This document shows, piece after piece, positions 21,780 through 23,120 of a stretch of DNA of 23,120 nt (positions within the stretch are counted from its first letter, which is position 1; every line of letters begins with the position of its first letter). This DNA is from Thermoleophilia bacterium (GTDB lineage Bacteria; Actinomycetota; Thermoleophilia; Gaiellales; SKUG01). The notes beneath the pieces are model-generated. The model searched no databases. It was given only the letters and a program-made list of their open reading frames with translations, and was not told where the DNA came from. The DNA is taken from the NCBI GenBank assembly GCA_020438525.1, contig JAGQUL010000005.1, forward strand, positions 1-23,120, read 5' to 3'. The translations under genes and the position numbers were made by a program.

Positions 21780-22832
21780 ATGCCGAGCATGGCGAGCATC
21801 GGCACCGAGCTGGGGACCGGTTGGAGCCGGTTCCTCAAGGGCGTGTCCATCGACGGCGAACGGGTCGCCGACGTGCTTGCCGACCAGGTGCGCTTCCGCA
21901 TCACCAGGCCGGGCAGCACGTCCCTGTCCCACGTCGTTCCGGATTCCGCGAAGGCGCGCGAGCTGTGGGAGCTGCCCCAGACCCGGACGTTCGTGCGCGG
22001 CGTGCTCGAGCTCGCGAACGATGTCGGGACCGACCCGTCGCCGCTCACCGGATTCACCCTCGCCACGAGCGAGGCGGGCTACGTCGTGAACCGCGCGGTG
22101 CACGGCATGAAGCCGGGAGTTGCGCCGACGCGCGAGGCGTACGAGGCGGCGATCGATGCCGCGACCAACCACGTGGCCGGAACCGTTGCGGTCCGCAAGG
22201 GTACGTGGCTGCACCTCGGCCCGAAGCGCTCGGAGGGAATCCTGTGGGCGCTCGATCACCCGGACGTGCCGCGAAGCGAGATGCCGAAGCGGATTCGTAC
22301 GTCGCTCGGATTCGGCGTGAAGACGCTGCTGCACGAGCTCGATCACGTGGGAACGCCCACGACCCCGGGCACGAAGCACCTCGACTGGCTGCGCGAAGGG
22401 CGAGCCGAGGTGTTTGCACGATGGCCCGGACGCGTGCCGGCCGCGGGCCGCACGCTCGGACTCGACGTCCCCACGGGCGTCGGCCACATGGCCGACGACA
22501 CGAGCACCTATCGCAACGAGGTCGCGGCGGTCCGGGCGCTGCTGCGCATGGCAGGCGTCGACACCCGCCGATCATCCGAGTTCGCCGCCGCACGGGAGCT
22601 GATCGGCACCGTGCCGGAGCACAAGCTCGCGGCGCGACTGGCAACGGCGATCTCGAAGCGGCACGCGATCGGCGACGACGAGGCGCGACTGCTTCGGTCG
22701 AAGGTCAGGTCGCTCGTGAACTCGAAGATCGCGCCCGACGGCTCACACGCGGACCCGCGGCGCGTGCAGCGGCTGTCGCGTGGGCTCGAGGCCGCACGAA
22801 GCGACCGCATCGCGGCGATCCGCACCGCCTGA
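21780..22832 (+). CDS. Putative cytoplasmic zinc metallopeptidase (HExxH, gluzincin-like)
   Basis: A 350-residue protein that I do not recognise as a named family. It has a zincin signature: HELDH at residues 185-189, followed 16 residues after the second His by E206 in WLREGRAEVFA. This resembles the HExxH-X18-E arrangement (WLNEGFAE) of M1 aminopeptidases and of smaller Peptidase_MA-like proteins, so H185, H189 and E206 would bind zinc and E186 would be the catalytic base. No signal peptide or membrane segment is seen, so it should act in the cytoplasm. The C-terminal third is helical and basic (TYRNEVAAVRALLRMAG onward). ATG 21780 is preferred; ATG 21789 is an alternative. The ribosome site is weak, consistent with coupling to the ATP-grasp gene ending 7 nt earlier. 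The fold is inferred from motif geometry only, and an inactive or non-peptidase role is possible. Confidence 0.7.
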   Translation: MPSMASIGTELGTGWSRFLKGVSIDGERVADVLADQVRFRITRPGSTSLSHVVPDSAKARELWELPQTRTFVRGVLELANDVGTDPSPLTGFTLATSEAGYVVNRAVHGMKPGVAPTREAYEAAIDAATNHVAGTVAVRKGTWLHLGPKRSEGILWALDHPDVPRSEMPKRIRTSLGFGVKTLLHELDHVGTPTTPGTKHLDWLREGRAEVFARWPGRVPAAGRTLGLDVPTGVGHMADDTSTYRNEVAAVRALLRMAGVDTRRSSEFAAARELIGTVPEHKLAARLATAISKRHAIGDDEARLLRSKVRSLVNSKIAPDGSHADPRRVQRLSRGLEAARSDRIAAIRTA

Positions 22833-22852
22833 GGCGAGGCGCAGCGGTCGCT

Positions 22853-22873
22853 TCCCGATAATTTCGATCGGGA
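22853..22873 (+). promoter_or_regulatory. Palindrome around a -10-like hexamer upstream of the Rrf2 gene
   Basis: TCCCGAT (22853-22859) and ATCGGGA (22867-22873) form a perfect 7-bp inverted repeat with a 7-nt centre. TAATTT at 22859-22864 within it fits a TANNNT -10 element. Placement 40 nt before the start codon suggests an autoregulatory operator for the Rrf2 protein. It could instead be a hairpin ending the metallopeptidase transcript, though no T-tract follows. A matching -35 is not clear. Confidence 0.4.
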
Positions 22874-22913
22874 TGCCTCGTCGGCGGTCGCGCTGTGCGA
22901 GGATCGCCGTGCC

Positions 22914-23120
22914 GTGAAGATCTCCGCCAAAGCCGAATACGCCGTGCGAGCAGCGCTCGAGCTCGCCGGCGCGCACGAATCCGGCGCTCCCGTGAAGGCC
23001 GAGAAGATCTCGCGCGCGCAGGAGATCCCGGCGAAGTTCCTCGAGTCGATCCTGCTCGACCTGCGCCGCGCCGACCTCGTGCGCAGCCAGCGCGGCGCGG
23101 TCGGCGGCTACTGGCTCGCC
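22914..23120 (+). CDS. Rrf2-family transcriptional regulator (3' end outside window)
   Basis: The first 69 residues of an Rrf2-type winged-helix DNA-binding protein. The start is KISAKAEYAVRAALELA, followed by VKAEKISRAQEIPAKFLESI and LRRADLVRSQRGAVGGYWLA, which together are the family's helix-turn-helix and wing with the GGY motif. GTG 22914 is the only sensible start; GAGGA at 22899-22903 lies 10 nt upstream. The region that would carry the Fe-S ligating cysteines in IscR- or NsrR-like members is beyond the window, so its sensor type cannot be judged. Rrf2 regulators commonly control Fe-S, cysteine or nitrosative-stress genes; whether its targets lie downstream is unknown. A palindrome with a -10-like core precedes it. 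Confidence 0.93.
   Translation, partial: MKISAKAEYAVRAALELAGAHESGAPVKAEKISRAQEIPAKFLESILLDLRRADLVRSQRGAVGGYWLA

Noticed and set aside
20234..22066. Upstream in-frame extension of the SDR-DUF2867 protein
   Set aside because: The region is antisense to the ATP-grasp gene. ATG 20233 has a good ribosome site, and the Rossmann motif starts 17 residues after it.
20402..22832. Graspetide (microviridin-like) RiPP cluster
   Set aside because: No short precursor gene with a repeated Thr/Ser-Asp/Glu core motif is present beside the ATP-grasp gene, and the enzyme is longer than those ligases.
1..23120. tRNA, rRNA, insertion sequence or attachment site
   Set aside because: No cloverleaf arms with a CCA end, rRNA-like stretch, transposase motif or flanking direct repeats were seen by eye.

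Overview
The window (23,120 bp, high GC, strong third-position GC bias in every real gene) looks like a chromosomal segment of an actinobacterium. A Thermoleophilia/Solirubrobacterales-type lineage is my best guess, from the GC content, the lipoprotein with a DUF3105 domain, the very large Ig-like secreted protein and the Rrf2 gene. That placement is inference. There are no tRNA or rRNA genes, insertion sequences, CRISPR arrays or phage genes that I can support. Coding density is very high: the largest gene-free stretches are 181 nt (6567-6747) and 168 nt (20234-20401), so no gap reaches 300 nt.

Layout. (1) The 3' part of a Lon protease gene ends at 980. (2) A three-gene same-strand cluster follows: an RND-type efflux permease (1097-4159), a DUF3105 lipoprotein (4183-4920) and a cholesterol-oxidase-like GMC flavoprotein (4917-6566). 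The last two overlap by four bases (TTGA), so they are probably translationally coupled. (3) One giant gene occupies 6748-18696 and encodes a secreted protein of about 3,982 residues. After a signal peptide and a strongly basic N-terminal segment come a beta-rich N-terminal region, six cysteine-containing 'VNDG' modules, a composite array of three alternating module types (A-B-C, A-B-C, A-B, A-B, A-B), and a duplicated three-module block (D-E-F). It closes with an Ig-like module into which a ~250-residue MAM/jelly-roll-like domain appears to have been inserted. No sortase motif or C-terminal membrane anchor is visible. (4) Converging on it, and overlapping its 3' end by 14 bp, is a minus-strand gene for an NAD(P)-binding atypical SDR fused to DUF2867 (18683-20233). 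(5) Divergent from that gene is a probable two-gene operon: a RimK-like ATP-grasp enzyme (20402-21772) and, 7 nt later, a cytoplasmic HExxH zinc-metallopeptidase candidate (21780-22832). (6) The window ends inside an Rrf2-family regulator gene (from 22914) preceded by a palindrome that brackets a -10-like hexamer.

Most worth following up are the ATP-grasp/metallopeptidase pair, which I cannot assign to a known pathway, and the giant protein. Its module grammar, coordinated cysteine loss and nested terminal domain describe a long disulfide-stabilised extracellular fibre or adhesin of unknown attachment. A linked function for the whole window is not evident; it reads as several independent transcription units.
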